From positions 1-21,212 of IMG/VR virus record IMGVR_UViG_3300013010_000095: a stretch of 21,212 bases of DNA. One strand, written 5' to 3'. The notes beneath the pieces were generated by a model. The model made no database searches and was not told the DNA's origin. It saw nothing but the letters and a program-made list of their open reading frames with translations. Of this stretch, positions 14,666-21,212 are shown one piece after another (the stretch's first letter is position 1; each line of letters starts with the position of its first letter). The DNA is from a virus. The translations under genes and the position numbers were made by a program.

Positions 14666-15310
14666 ATGGCTAATATTAATGGAAGTTTTGGTCTACGCCC
14701 TTTAAGTAAATTGGGCGGAGGGTCAAATTCCACTGGTCTTACAGGCTATACTCCTTATGAAATTGCTAGTGACAACACTGATAAAATATACCACGGACAA
14801 TTGGTTATTCCTCTTGCTTCTGGGTACATTGACCACACAGCTAACGCTGCTGGTGGAACAGTAAGTCATCTAGGCGTTTTCCAAGGATGTCAATATGTCT
14901 CAAGCACCACTGGAAAAACAGTTTGGAGCAACTACTGGCCCGGTTCTGGGGCAGATAGTAATCATCCAGTTCAAGCATTTATAAATGACGACCCTAGTCA
15001 GCTATATGTGATTGCAACGGATGCTTCATGGACTAGTAAGGCAAATGCTCGTGCAAGTGTCTTTTTAAACGCAAACTTATCTACAGGTATAACAGGAACT
15101 GATGCTACAGGTCTTTCATTAGGACGTTTGGCTATCAGCACTCTTGCTACAACCAACAGTCTAGCACTTCGTGTTATGGGCTGGTTAGATGATGTTGAAA
15201 ATGCTGATTTCGCTTCTGCTGGAATCGGTGCAATCGTTCGGTTGAATAACTCTTTCAATGCGCCTACGGGCTCCATTGCTGCGGGTACACCTTCAACCAC
15301 TGGCGTATAG
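14666..15310 (+). CDS. Capsid-associated structural (decoration-like) protein
   Basis: This 214-aa protein is beta-rich and Gly/Ser/Thr/Ala-rich, with no signal or TM. It begins with NINGSFGLRPLSKLGGG, and the middle has LGVFQGCQYVS and KTVWSNYWPGS. This N-terminus and the GVF..CQY...YWP pattern are typical of structural proteins encoded just before the major capsid protein in marine podoviruses. Whether it decorates the outer capsid or is a minor head protein is not known. TAGGAGAAAAAA precedes the ATG. Confidence 0.75.
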   Translation: MANINGSFGLRPLSKLGGGSNSTGLTGYTPYEIASDNTDKIYHGQLVIPLASGYIDHTANAAGGTVSHLGVFQGCQYVSSTTGKTVWSNYWPGSGADSNHPVQAFINDDPSQLYVIATDASWTSKANARASVFLNANLSTGITGTDATGLSLGRLAISTLATTNSLALRVMGWLDDVENADFASAGIGAIVRLNNSFNAPTGSIAAGTPSTTGV

Positions 15311-15323
15311 GAGTATATGAGAA

Positions 15324-16235
15324 ATGGCTATAAGTAGAGCACAACTAGCTAAAGAGCTAGAGCCTGGACTCAATGCCTTATTCGGTATGGAGTACGCCAG
15401 GTATGATCAAGAAGACAAAGAGATCTATGACACTGAATCTTCAGAACGAGCTTTTGAAGAAGAAGTAATGCTGGCAGGATTTGGTTCTGCGCCAGTTAAG
15501 TCAGAAGGTTCTGCTGTGTCTTTTGACGACGCGCAAGAAGCGTATACCGCACGGTATACACATGAGACTATCGCTCTTGCTTTTTCAATAACTGAAGAAG
15601 CAATTGAAGATAATCTTTATGATCGTCTTGCATCACGTTATACAAAAGCGTTGGCGCGCAGTATGGCTCACACTAAACAGGTGAAAGCTGCTGCAACCTT
15701 AAATAATGCTTTTGATAGCACTTTTGCAGGAGGCGACGGCAAAGAGCTGTGTGCTACTGATCACCCTTTGGTGACAGGTAACACGCTTCGCAACGAGCCA
15801 AGCACTGCTGCTGACCTAAACGAAACAAGCTTAGAAAACGCACTTATTGACATTGCAGGATTTGTCGATGAGAGAGGTTTGAAAGTATCTGTTCGTGGAT
15901 TAAAGTTGATTGTCCCATCTGCATTGCAGTTTGTTGCGGATCGTCTTCTTGAGTCTACACTTCGTCCGGGTACAGCGGATAATGACGTAAATGCTACTCG
16001 AAACATGGGGATGCTACCGCAAGGGTACGTTGTTAACCATTATTTGACAGACACTGATGCGTTTTTCATTAAAACAGATGCTCCTAGAGGATTTGTTCAT
16101 TTTGAGCGTATGGGAATGTCTACCAAGATGGAAGGTGACTTTGACACAGGTAATGTTAGATTTAAGGCTCGTGAGCGTTACAGCTACGGGTACTCAGATC
16201 CACGTTGCGTATACGGTTCTCCAGGAGCCGCGTAA
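15324..16235 (+). CDS. Major capsid protein
   Basis: This 303-aa protein is consistent with an HK97-fold coat protein. Its N-terminal arm is helical and acidic (AKELEPGLNALFGMEY). Mid-protein features include ARYTHETIALAFSITEEAIE, the ATDHPLVTG turn (about 151-159) and LKLIVPSALQFVADRLLEST (about 193-212). The C-terminal part has RFKARERYSYGYSDPRCVYG. It follows the scaffold and decoration-like genes and is followed immediately by a strong terminator, as expected for the most abundant late product. AGGAGTATATGAGAA serves as ribosome site. A separate protease is not seen next to it; the HEXXH protein is one candidate for prohead processing but is far away. Confidence 0.9.
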   Translation: MAISRAQLAKELEPGLNALFGMEYARYDQEDKEIYDTESSERAFEEEVMLAGFGSAPVKSEGSAVSFDDAQEAYTARYTHETIALAFSITEEAIEDNLYDRLASRYTKALARSMAHTKQVKAAATLNNAFDSTFAGGDGKELCATDHPLVTGNTLRNEPSTAADLNETSLENALIDIAGFVDERGLKVSVRGLKLIVPSALQFVADRLLESTLRPGTADNDVNATRNMGMLPQGYVVNHYLTDTDAFFIKTDAPRGFVHFERMGMSTKMEGDFDTGNVRFKARERYSYGYSDPRCVYGSPGAA

Positions 16236-16251
16236 TACTTTTAAAGTATGT

Positions 16252-16282
16252 GAAAGGGGGCATTGCGCCCCCTTTCTTTTTT
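16252..16282 (+). terminator. Strong intrinsic terminator after major capsid gene
   Basis: A perfect 10-bp stem GAAAGGGGGC (16252-16261) / GCCCCCTTTC (16267-16276) has a 5-nt loop and is followed by six T (16277-16282). It ends the capsid operon and likely lowers transcription into the tail block. Confidence 0.95.
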
Positions 16283-16316
16283 GTGTACCCTCAATATAAC
16301 TAGGATTTTTATAAGC

Positions 16317-16348
16317 TATAATTGACTGCCCTAGCAGACACTTATTAT
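16317..16348 (+). promoter_or_regulatory. Possible sigma70-like promoter for tail block
   Basis: The AT-rich gap after the terminator holds a perfect TATAAT (16317-16322), but it lacks a -35. Overlapping it is TTGACT (16322-16327), followed 15 nt later by TATTAT (16343-16348). Spacing is short for the second pair. A promoter is needed here if the terminator is efficient, so one of these is plausible. Support is weak. Confidence 0.35.
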
Positions 16349-16370
16349 GACGTTATAGCGAAACCTTTAA

Positions 16371-16379
16371 TAAGGAGGT
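16371..16379 (+). promoter_or_regulatory. Near-perfect Shine-Dalgarno
   Basis: TAAGGAGGT is the full anti-16S complement and sits 7 nt before ATG 16387. It is the strongest ribosome site in the window and points to high expression of the gene at 16387. Confidence 0.8.
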
Positions 16380-16386
16380 CGGCCAA

Positions 16387-16935
16387 ATGGCTAACACAAC
16401 TTTTAACGGACCAGTTCGTTCAGAAAATGGTTTTAAAGTAATTTCAAAAAATGCGACTACAGGTGCTATTACAGACACGGCTGTAATTGCCTCTACAGGG
16501 ATTGTAACTAACAAATACATCAAACATGTTGGTTTTGCCACAGGCGTAACGGTCAACACAACTGCTGGAGATAGCCCCACTATTGGTGAATTTACTCAAC
16601 CAGCAAACACTATCATTACAGACATTAAAATATTTTGTGACGTTTCCCCTGTTATTGGAACTGGTGACATTGGTTATGAAGTTGGGACTGCTAGTTCTGG
16701 CGCACAAATTGTTGCTGCTCAAACGGATGAAATTTTAGATGGTGGTACAACTGTTGTTGCACACAATGTAACTGTAACCAGTTTGGTTCTTCAAACGCAG
16801 GACGACACTACTGCCCCTGCTTCTGTTCAATACACAGACACTGAAAGAACTATCTTCTGCAATATTACTAATACGGTAGATGCTACAACTGCGGGTTCTT
16901 TTACTTTTATAATTGAATACGTTCAAATAGCGTAA
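16387..16935 (+). CDS. Abundant structural protein (decoration or tail-associated), unknown type
   Basis: This 182-aa beta-rich protein, high in Thr, Ala, Val and Ile, begins MANTTFNGPVRSENGFK. That opening recurs in marine podovirus virion genes placed after the capsid gene. It has no signal or TM and few charged residues, in keeping with an outer-capsid or beta-sandwich protein. The very strong ribosome site and separate transcription unit imply a high-copy virion component. Its exact place in the particle is not visible from sequence. Confidence 0.75.
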   Translation: MANTTFNGPVRSENGFKVISKNATTGAITDTAVIASTGIVTNKYIKHVGFATGVTVNTTAGDSPTIGEFTQPANTIITDIKIFCDVSPVIGTGDIGYEVGTASSGAQIVAAQTDEILDGGTTVVAHNVTVTSLVLQTQDDTTAPASVQYTDTERTIFCNITNTVDATTAGSFTFIIEYVQIA

Positions 16936-16946
16936 AGTAAACACGG

Positions 16947-16971
16947 TTTAGGTGGGCTTTGCCCGCCTAAA
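16947..16971 (+). terminator. Stable hairpin without U-tract
   Basis: An 11-bp stem TTTAGGTGGGC (16947-16957) / GCCCGCCTAAA (16961-16971), with one T-G pair, is closed by a 3-nt loop. No T-run follows, so termination should be weak at best. It may protect the upstream mRNA end or attenuate. The ribosome site of the next gene (TAGGAG, 16975-16980) lies just after the hairpin. Confidence 0.5.
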
Positions 16972-16986
16972 TTGTAGGAGTTTTAT

Positions 16987-17604
16987 ATGTCAGATATTCA
17001 AGTAAAAACGTATACTAGCGGTCTTTCTGCTTCTACTGCGTCTATTGCGGCTTTACAAACAACAACCGGCACTGCTGCGATGACTTTGACCGATGCGGCT
17101 ACCGCAGGAACTTTTCACACTACGGGTTTAGCCGCTAAAGTAACGCTAACTTCTGGTGGAAATATTTCAGGCGTAACTATAACGGTTACCGGAACGGACA
17201 TTGCAGGAAATGCTCTGACTGAAGATATTACCGGGCCAAACAATACTACAGTTACTGGAACAAAATTTTTTAACACAGTTACTTCAGTTGCAGGAGATGG
17301 TTCTATTGGAACTAATACTTCTGTCGGAGTTGCCGCAGGAACTACTGGTGGTCAAGCCGTTGTTTTTGCAGGAAGAGCAAGGTTAAAAGGGTTTCACTGT
17401 ACCACTGGCGGCACAGTTGCCAATATAACGTACTATGACGAATCTCCTATAAGCGGGACAAGCATTTTTTCAACTCAGGTAGCCACAACAACGCACGATT
17501 ATATAGAGCCTTCTGTGCCAGATGATGGCGTTGTTTTTCCAAACGGGATTTATATAGATATTCCTGCCGGAGCTTCTGCAAGCATAACTACTTTTTATGC
17601 CTAG
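16987..17604 (+). CDS. Beta-rich virion protein, unknown type
   Basis: This 205-aa protein is very rich in Thr, Gly, Ala and Ser, with regular beta-strand alternation (AAKVTLTSGGNISGVTITVT, residues about 49-68). A C-terminal block has DYIEPSVPDDGVVFPNGIYI (about 171-190), ending ITTFYA. It has no signal, TM or Cys pairs. Composition and position between capsid and adaptor genes suggest a structural or decoration protein. I do not recognise a named family. TAGGAG (16975-16980) is the ribosome site. Confidence 0.7.
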   Translation: MSDIQVKTYTSGLSASTASIAALQTTTGTAAMTLTDAATAGTFHTTGLAAKVTLTSGGNISGVTITVTGTDIAGNALTEDITGPNNTTVTGTKFFNTVTSVAGDGSIGTNTSVGVAAGTTGGQAVVFAGRARLKGFHCTTGGTVANITYYDESPISGTSIFSTQVATTTHDYIEPSVPDDGVVFPNGIYIDIPAGASASITTFYA

Positions 17605-17635
17605 TGATTGCTAACGATTTTTTAAGGAGATAACA

Positions 17636-18535
17636 ATGGCGACTTCTGGTTCGGTTGATTTTAATTTAGATATGGCCGAAATCACAGAGGAAGCCTTTGA
17701 GCGCTGTGGTTTAGAGCTTAGAACAGGGTATGATTCTAGAACTGCTCGTAGATCTATGAATCTTTTGTTTGCAGATTGGGCAAATAGGGGTTTAAATCTT
17801 TGGACAGTAGAACAAGTTACGCAGTCTTTAGCTAATCTTTCAGCAACTTCTGCGGTTACCTCTTATCCCGTAGGCACTATAACGGCTACGGTAGGAGCTT
17901 CTACTAATCTTAGCGTTGGAGAAACGATTACTGGGGGAACCAGTGGTGTAACGGCTTCTGTTATTACAAAGCCAAGTTCAACTACTATAACGATAACAGT
18001 TCCTTCTGGAAATTTTACAGCCGGAGAAACGATTACTGGCAGTTCAAGTAGCGCAAGCACAACAATATCGTCAGACCCAAGTTTAGCTAACAGTCAGGCC
18101 AGTGTGGACATGCTAGAAGCTGTGATTCGCAGAGATGGCTCTGATGTAATTATTACTCGAATTAATCGACAAGATTATTTAACAATTCCGGATAAGACTA
18201 CTCAAGGAAGACCAACTCAATTTTACATAGATAGGCAGATAACGCCTACAGTAACAGTTTGGCCGGCTCCAGAAAATTCTACTGACCAATTAATATACTA
18301 TAGAATCAAGCGCATAGAAGATGCAGATGCTGCAACTAACAATGCAGATGTGCCTTTTAGATTTTTACCTTGTTTGGTAGCAGGACTAGCTTATTACATA
18401 GCTATTAAGAAAGCCCCGGACCGAGTTCCGATGTTAAAGAGCATGTACGATGAAGAATTTCAACGTGCTGCGTCAGAAGATGCCGAAAGAACCGCTTTAC
18501 GTCTTGTTCCGTCTTATTCTTCTTTGAGAATCTAA
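17636..18535 (+). CDS. Head-tail adaptor protein (P22 gp4-like) with beta insertion
   Basis: Adaptor proteins of this type bind under the portal and seal packaged DNA. The 299-aa protein has a helical start with RRSMNLLFADWANRGLNLWT (about 39-56) and, after an interruption, the standard core: MLEAVIRRDGSD (159-170), QDYLTIPDKTTQGRPTQFYI (about 178-197), VTVWPAPENS and a C-terminal helix region RFLPCLVAGLAYYIAIKKAP. Between residues about 79 and 147 is a Thr/Ser/Gly-rich insertion with two similar repeats (VGETITGGTSGVTASV, AGETITGSSSSASTTI). AAGGAGAT (17624-17631) is the ribosome site. The adaptor call relies on core pattern and gene order. Confidence 0.82.
   Translation: MATSGSVDFNLDMAEITEEAFERCGLELRTGYDSRTARRSMNLLFADWANRGLNLWTVEQVTQSLANLSATSAVTSYPVGTITATVGASTNLSVGETITGGTSGVTASVITKPSSTTITITVPSGNFTAGETITGSSSSASTTISSDPSLANSQASVDMLEAVIRRDGSDVIITRINRQDYLTIPDKTTQGRPTQFYIDRQITPTVTVWPAPENSTDQLIYYRIKRIEDADAATNNADVPFRFLPCLVAGLAYYIAIKKAPDRVPMLKSMYDEEFQRAASEDAERTALRLVPSYSSLRI
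17870..18076 (+). repeat. Two-copy beta repeat inserted in adaptor gene
   Basis: This stretch codes for residues about 79-147 of the adaptor. It has two copies of GETITG (residues 95-100 and 130-135), each followed by a Ser/Thr-rich strand. The composition (Thr, Ser, Gly, Val) differs from the flanking helical adaptor core, so it is likely a surface domain added into a loop. Confidence 0.6.
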
Positions 18536-18536
18536 C

Positions 18537-19040
18537 ATGGCTAGGTTTGCTTCTGGAAAATACGCATTAGGCATTTCAGATAGATCTGGCAGGTCTTATA
18601 AGATAAAAGACATGATTATGGAGTGGAATGGTCTTTTTGTAGGCAAAGACGAGTATGAAGCTAAACAGCCTCAGTTAAATCCAAGACCTGTAAAAGCTGA
18701 CCCACAATCTTTACGCATAAGCCGACCAGCCAGAGAAGAACCTGCTGTAGAGGTTTTGCTTCCATTTAATCCTTTTACTTCAGGTTCTAGTGGTTCAGCG
18801 GTAATTACCGTTAATGAACCAGGACACGGCAGAAGTACAGGGGATACGGTAACTTTTAGGTCTTGTGAAGCATTTGATGGGTTTACTGAAGCCGTTTTAG
18901 AGACAGCGGCTGGTTTTGCTATTACTAAAGTAAACGCAGACAGCTACACATTTACTGCCAGTAGTGGAACAGCTACTAGCGGCAATACAAAGGGAGGCGG
19001 TGGCTTTGCTTCCGCAGGTCCCGTAACAGTGAGTGCATGA
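18537..19040 (+). CDS. Virion structural protein with Ig-like C-terminal domain
   Basis: This 167-aa protein has a basic N-terminal part (ARFASGKYALGISDRSGRSY, KIKDMIMEWNGLFVGKDEYE) that resembles neck/tail phage proteins. A Pro/Arg-rich linker follows, then a beta domain (about 85-165) with TVNEPGHGRSTGDTVTFRSC, ITKVNADSYTFTASSGTAT and a Gly-rich GNTKGGGGFAS close. That C-terminal pattern recurs in tail-associated proteins of many phages. The ATG is 1 nt after the previous stop. No catalytic motif is seen. Confidence 0.7.
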   Translation: MARFASGKYALGISDRSGRSYKIKDMIMEWNGLFVGKDEYEAKQPQLNPRPVKADPQSLRISRPAREEPAVEVLLPFNPFTSGSSGSAVITVNEPGHGRSTGDTVTFRSCEAFDGFTEAVLETAAGFAITKVNADSYTFTASSGTATSGNTKGGGGFASAGPVTVSA

Positions 19041-19041
19041 T

Positions 19042-19686
19042 ATGGCTTTTACATTTACAACTTTAAAAACAGCGATACAAGATTACACCCAGAACACGGA
19101 AACGACGTTTGTTAATCAATTGCCGACATTTATACAGAATGCCGAAGAGCGTATTTTAAAAGAGGCTCAACTAGATTATTTTCGCAAAAACGCTACCGGG
19201 GTAATTACTTCTGGAAATAAGTTTTTATCTAAGCCAGATGATTTTTTAGCGCCTTTTTCGTTAAGTGCCGTTAACAGCTCAAATAACGATTTTTTGCTGT
19301 ACAAACACGTTACGTTTTTACAGGATTACACACCAAACCCAGCTACCACAGGTACACCGCAGTACTACGCTGATTTTGATGATACAACCTTTTTAATCGC
19401 GCCTACCCCAGATCAAGGGTATTCCACAGAAATACACTATTTTTATCGGCCTCAATCTATAACCGCGACTAGCGATGGGACAAGCTGGTTAGGTACAAAT
19501 GCTACTCTAGCAATGCTTTACGGCTCTTTAGTTGAGGCATATACTTTTATGAAGGGAGAGCAAGATTTATTGACCCTATACAATGGAAGATTTACCGAAG
19601 CTCTGCAATTTTTGAAAAACTTGGGTGAAGGCAGAAATTCTAGAGATGAGTATCGATATGACTCATTGAGAAGAGATGTTTCGTAA
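19042..19686 (+). CDS. Head-tail adaptor / neck protein (SU10 adaptor-like)
   Basis: This 214-aa protein, with ATG 19042 chosen and GTG 19033 possible, shows the layout of phage adaptor/stopper proteins: an N-terminal helix (FTTLKTAIQDYTQNTETTFV), FIQNAEERILKEAQLDYFRK (about 29-48), a beta region with DFLAPFSL and YADFDDTTFLIAPTPDQGYS, then EIHYFYRPQSI and a helical C-terminal part. That order resembles the adaptor family known from SU10-type podoviruses. It likely links the portal/gp4-like ring to the tail. It has no clear ribosome site, and close packing suggests coupling to the preceding gene. Confidence 0.78.
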   Translation: MAFTFTTLKTAIQDYTQNTETTFVNQLPTFIQNAEERILKEAQLDYFRKNATGVITSGNKFLSKPDDFLAPFSLSAVNSSNNDFLLYKHVTFLQDYTPNPATTGTPQYYADFDDTTFLIAPTPDQGYSTEIHYFYRPQSITATSDGTSWLGTNATLAMLYGSLVEAYTFMKGEQDLLTLYNGRFTEALQFLKNLGEGRNSRDEYRYDSLRRDVS

Positions 19687-19688
19687 CT

Positions 19689-20114
19689 ATGGCTATAACA
19701 GAAGCAATGTGTACATCATTTAAACAAGAAGTGCTTGAAGGGGTACACAATTTTAAATCCTCTGGGGGTCACACGTTTAAAATAGCTTTGTACACATCGA
19801 GCGCAAGTTTAGATGCTACAACCACAGCCTACACTACTTCAAACGAGGTAAGCGGAACAAACTACGACGCAGGGGGGTTTACTCTTACAAACAAGAGTCC
19901 GGAAACAACAGGAACCACTGCTGTTTGTAGCTTTGAGGATGCTTTCTGGAATTCATCAAGCATAACCGCTCGTGGAGCGCTGATATATAATTCATCTCAA
20001 AGTAACAGAGCCGTTTGCGTGTTAGACTTTGGTATTGATAAAACCAGTAACCCTGATTTTAGAATAGATTTTCCGGCTGAAACAGCAACCGGCGCATTAA
20101 TAAGGTTTGCATAA
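19689..20114 (+). CDS. Beta-rich tail-associated protein, unknown type
   Basis: This 141-aa protein has EVLEGVHNFKSSGGHTFKIA (about 14-33), LYTSSASLDATTTAYTTSNE, a GGFTL block and ARGALIYNSSQSNRAVCVLD (about 94-113), ending in a Phe-rich strand. Proteins with this set recur between adaptors and fibres in marine podoviruses; their role is not established to my knowledge. It has no signal or TM. The start is 2 nt after the previous stop; the stop overlaps the next start (TAATG). Confidence 0.72.
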   Translation: MAITEAMCTSFKQEVLEGVHNFKSSGGHTFKIALYTSSASLDATTTAYTTSNEVSGTNYDAGGFTLTNKSPETTGTTAVCSFEDAFWNSSSITARGALIYNSSQSNRAVCVLDFGIDKTSNPDFRIDFPAETATGALIRFA

Positions 20115-20428
20115 TGGCTAACACAACATATAGCGGCTGGAGTAGAGGACAATATTTTTCAGGACCGTGGGGCAAGCCTGTTGTTGATTCTGTGCAAGTT
20201 ACTGGTGTTCAAGCTACCGGTCAAATTGGTTCAGTTAACACATGGCTTCCGATTGATGACTCACAAACACCTAGTTGGGATACTGTAACTGACTCACAAA
20301 CACCTAGCTGGGCGCAAATAAACACAGCGCAAACACCTAGTTGGGATACTGTAACTGACTCACAAACACCTAGCTGGGCGCAAATAAACACAGCGCAAAC
20401 ACCCAATTGGAATGATATAGCGGCTTAA
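20114..20428 (+). CDS. Tandem-repeat WxxI-type structural protein, 104 aa
   Basis: The N-terminal 48 residues (MANTTYSGWSRGQYFSGPWG...) are unique. The remainder is five 11-residue units on the pattern [DT]-[SA]-QTP-[SN]-W-x-x-[IV]-x. Units alternate between SWDTVT and SWAQIN, giving a 22-residue super-repeat present twice. Units of this kind (QTPxWxxI) occur in phage tail or fibre-adjacent proteins and probably form short stacked turns. The ATG overlaps the previous stop. No enzyme motif is present. Confidence 0.8.
   Translation: MANTTYSGWSRGQYFSGPWGKPVVDSVQVTGVQATGQIGSVNTWLPIDDSQTPSWDTVTDSQTPSWAQINTAQTPSWDTVTDSQTPSWAQINTAQTPNWNDIAA
20258..20425 (+). repeat. 33-nt tandem repeats (66-nt higher-order unit)
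   Basis: Five in-frame 33-nt units begin at 20258, 20291, 20324, 20357 and 20390. Alternate units are nearly identical at DNA level (20258-20323 versus 20324-20389), so the array grew by duplication of a 66-nt pair. The last unit has diverged. The array is coding and can expand or contract by recombination. Confidence 0.9.
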
Positions 20429-20439
20429 AGGACGGGCAA

Positions 20440-21212
20440 ATGGCAAGTACATATGTAAACGATCTTCGGTTAGAAGAAATAGGCACAGGAGATCAAAGCG
20501 GCTCCTGGGGTACAACAACCAATACAAATCTTGAATTAATAGCGGAAGCATTTAGTTACGGATCTGAAGCAATAGCTAATTCGTCAACACACACCATAAC
20601 ACTTGCTGATGGAACTTCTGATGAGGCTAGAAGTCTTTATTTAAAATGCACTGGTGGTGGGCAAGCTTGCACGGTAACGATTGCCCCAAATACGCTTTCT
20701 AAAGTCTGGATAATAGAAAACGCAACCAGTTATACGCTTACCTTTTCTCAAGGAACTGGAGCAAATGTTGCTGTTTTAGCGAGTCAGGTAAAAATGATTG
20801 CTACTGATGGAGCAGGTGGTGGCGCGGTAGTTTATGATTTATTGACCGACGTTAACTTAGCCGGCACAACAGTGTACAGCGCTTTAAATGATGGAACTAC
20901 TACTTTAACCAGTACAGTTGCAGAGTTAAATATATTAGACGGTGTTACAGCTACTGCCGCAGAGTTAAATATTCTTGATGGCGTAACTAGCACTGCCGCA
21001 GAATTAAACTACAACGATACCGGGTCTGCTGTTGGTACAGTAGTAGCAAGCAAGACCGTTACGGTTGATGCAAATAAAGATGTAGCGTCTTTCCGAAACA
21101 TTACGTTAACAGGTGAGTTAGATGCCGGAAGTCTTGATGTATCAGGTGACGCAGATATAGATGGAACTCTCGAAACAGACGCTTTATCTATAAATGGAAC
21201 AACCGTTACCAG
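20440..21212 (+). CDS. Tail fibre-like protein, 5' part (runs off window)
   Basis: The frame opens at ATG 20440 with AAAGGA (20427-20432) upstream and stays open to the window end, at least 257 residues. The N-terminus MASTYVNDLRLEEIGTGDQS and SGSWGTTTNTNLELIAEAFS (about 20-39) match the start of many marine-phage tail fibre proteins. A beta region follows. Three copies of AELN(I/Y)xDGVT-type repeats begin at residues 161, 174 and 187 with 13-residue period, the well-known AELNxLDGVTAT motif of phage fibres. The C-terminal receptor-binding part is outside the window. It likely forms the host-recognition fibre. Confidence 0.85.
   Translation, partial: MASTYVNDLRLEEIGTGDQSGSWGTTTNTNLELIAEAFSYGSEAIANSSTHTITLADGTSDEARSLYLKCTGGGQACTVTIAPNTLSKVWIIENATSYTLTFSQGTGANVAVLASQVKMIATDGAGGGAVVYDLLTDVNLAGTTVYSALNDGTTTLTSTVAELNILDGVTATAAELNILDGVTSTAAELNYNDTGSAVGTVVASKTVTVDANKDVASFRNITLTGELDAGSLDVSGDADIDGTLETDALSINGTTVT
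20914..21010 (+). repeat. 13-residue AELNILDGVT fibre repeats
   Basis: In-frame repeats with a 39-nt period start at 20920, 20959 and 20998; the third is shortened (AELNYNDTG). They form part of the fibre shaft. DNA of the copies has drifted at third positions, so the array is not very recent. Confidence 0.8.

Noticed and set aside
20258-20425. CRISPR-like array
   Set aside because: The repeats are contiguous, in frame and coding, with no unique spacers or cas genes.

Overview
This window is a stretch of a tailed, podovirus-like phage genome, most likely from a marine Gram-negative host. All recognisable genes lie on the + strand and are tightly packed, many overlapping by 1-86 nt. The evidence is a TerL terminase with Walker and RNase H-type nuclease motifs, a P22-type portal, scaffold, major capsid protein, head-tail adaptor proteins, an i-spanin/o-spanin pair and a tail-fibre-like gene. 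The style (GroES-like gene beside the portal and scaffold, small Gly-rich ORFs after the portal, AELNxLDGVT fibre repeats) resembles uncultured marine podoviruses. The host is not identifiable, but spanins, a lipoprotein pore and FecR imply two membranes.

Layout: (1) 1-620: the end of an upstream operon, with the tail of one gene and a 149-aa acidic protein, closed by a strong terminator. (2) 621-872: an intergenic region with palindromes and one possible 33-aa GTG ORF. (3) 873-3974: TerL, then two paralogous one-TM small proteins flanking a putative HEXXH zinc peptidase. (4) 3934-8694: an accessory cassette of csgF-like, csgG-like, a secreted curlin-like repeat protein, a FecR-domain protein whose C-terminus carries its own curlin-like motif, and a CHASE2-class III adenylate cyclase with all catalytic residues present. 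(5) 8684-9652: i-spanin, o-spanin and a small holin-like membrane protein. (6) 9679-16235: portal, small proteins, GroES-like co-chaperonin, scaffold, a conserved unknown, a decoration-like protein and the major capsid protein, closed by a strong terminator. (7) 16236-21212: a possible promoter, a gene with a near-perfect Shine-Dalgarno, and neck, adaptor, repeat and fibre proteins; the fibre runs off the end.

The striking part is region 4. CsgG is the nonameric outer-membrane pore of curli secretion and CsgF is its partner. In E. coli they export CsgA/CsgB amyloid subunits. Here they sit in a phage late operon, followed by a secreted repeat protein that could be the cargo, then a periplasmic FecR-type protein and a membrane cyclase with an extracytoplasmic CHASE2 sensor. 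The genes overlap one another, the TerL-side genes and the spanins, so the set is integrated phage content rather than an assembly join or recent insertion. I infer that the phage makes a surface pore or fibre and couples it to cAMP signalling during infection. No experiment is visible here to confirm this.
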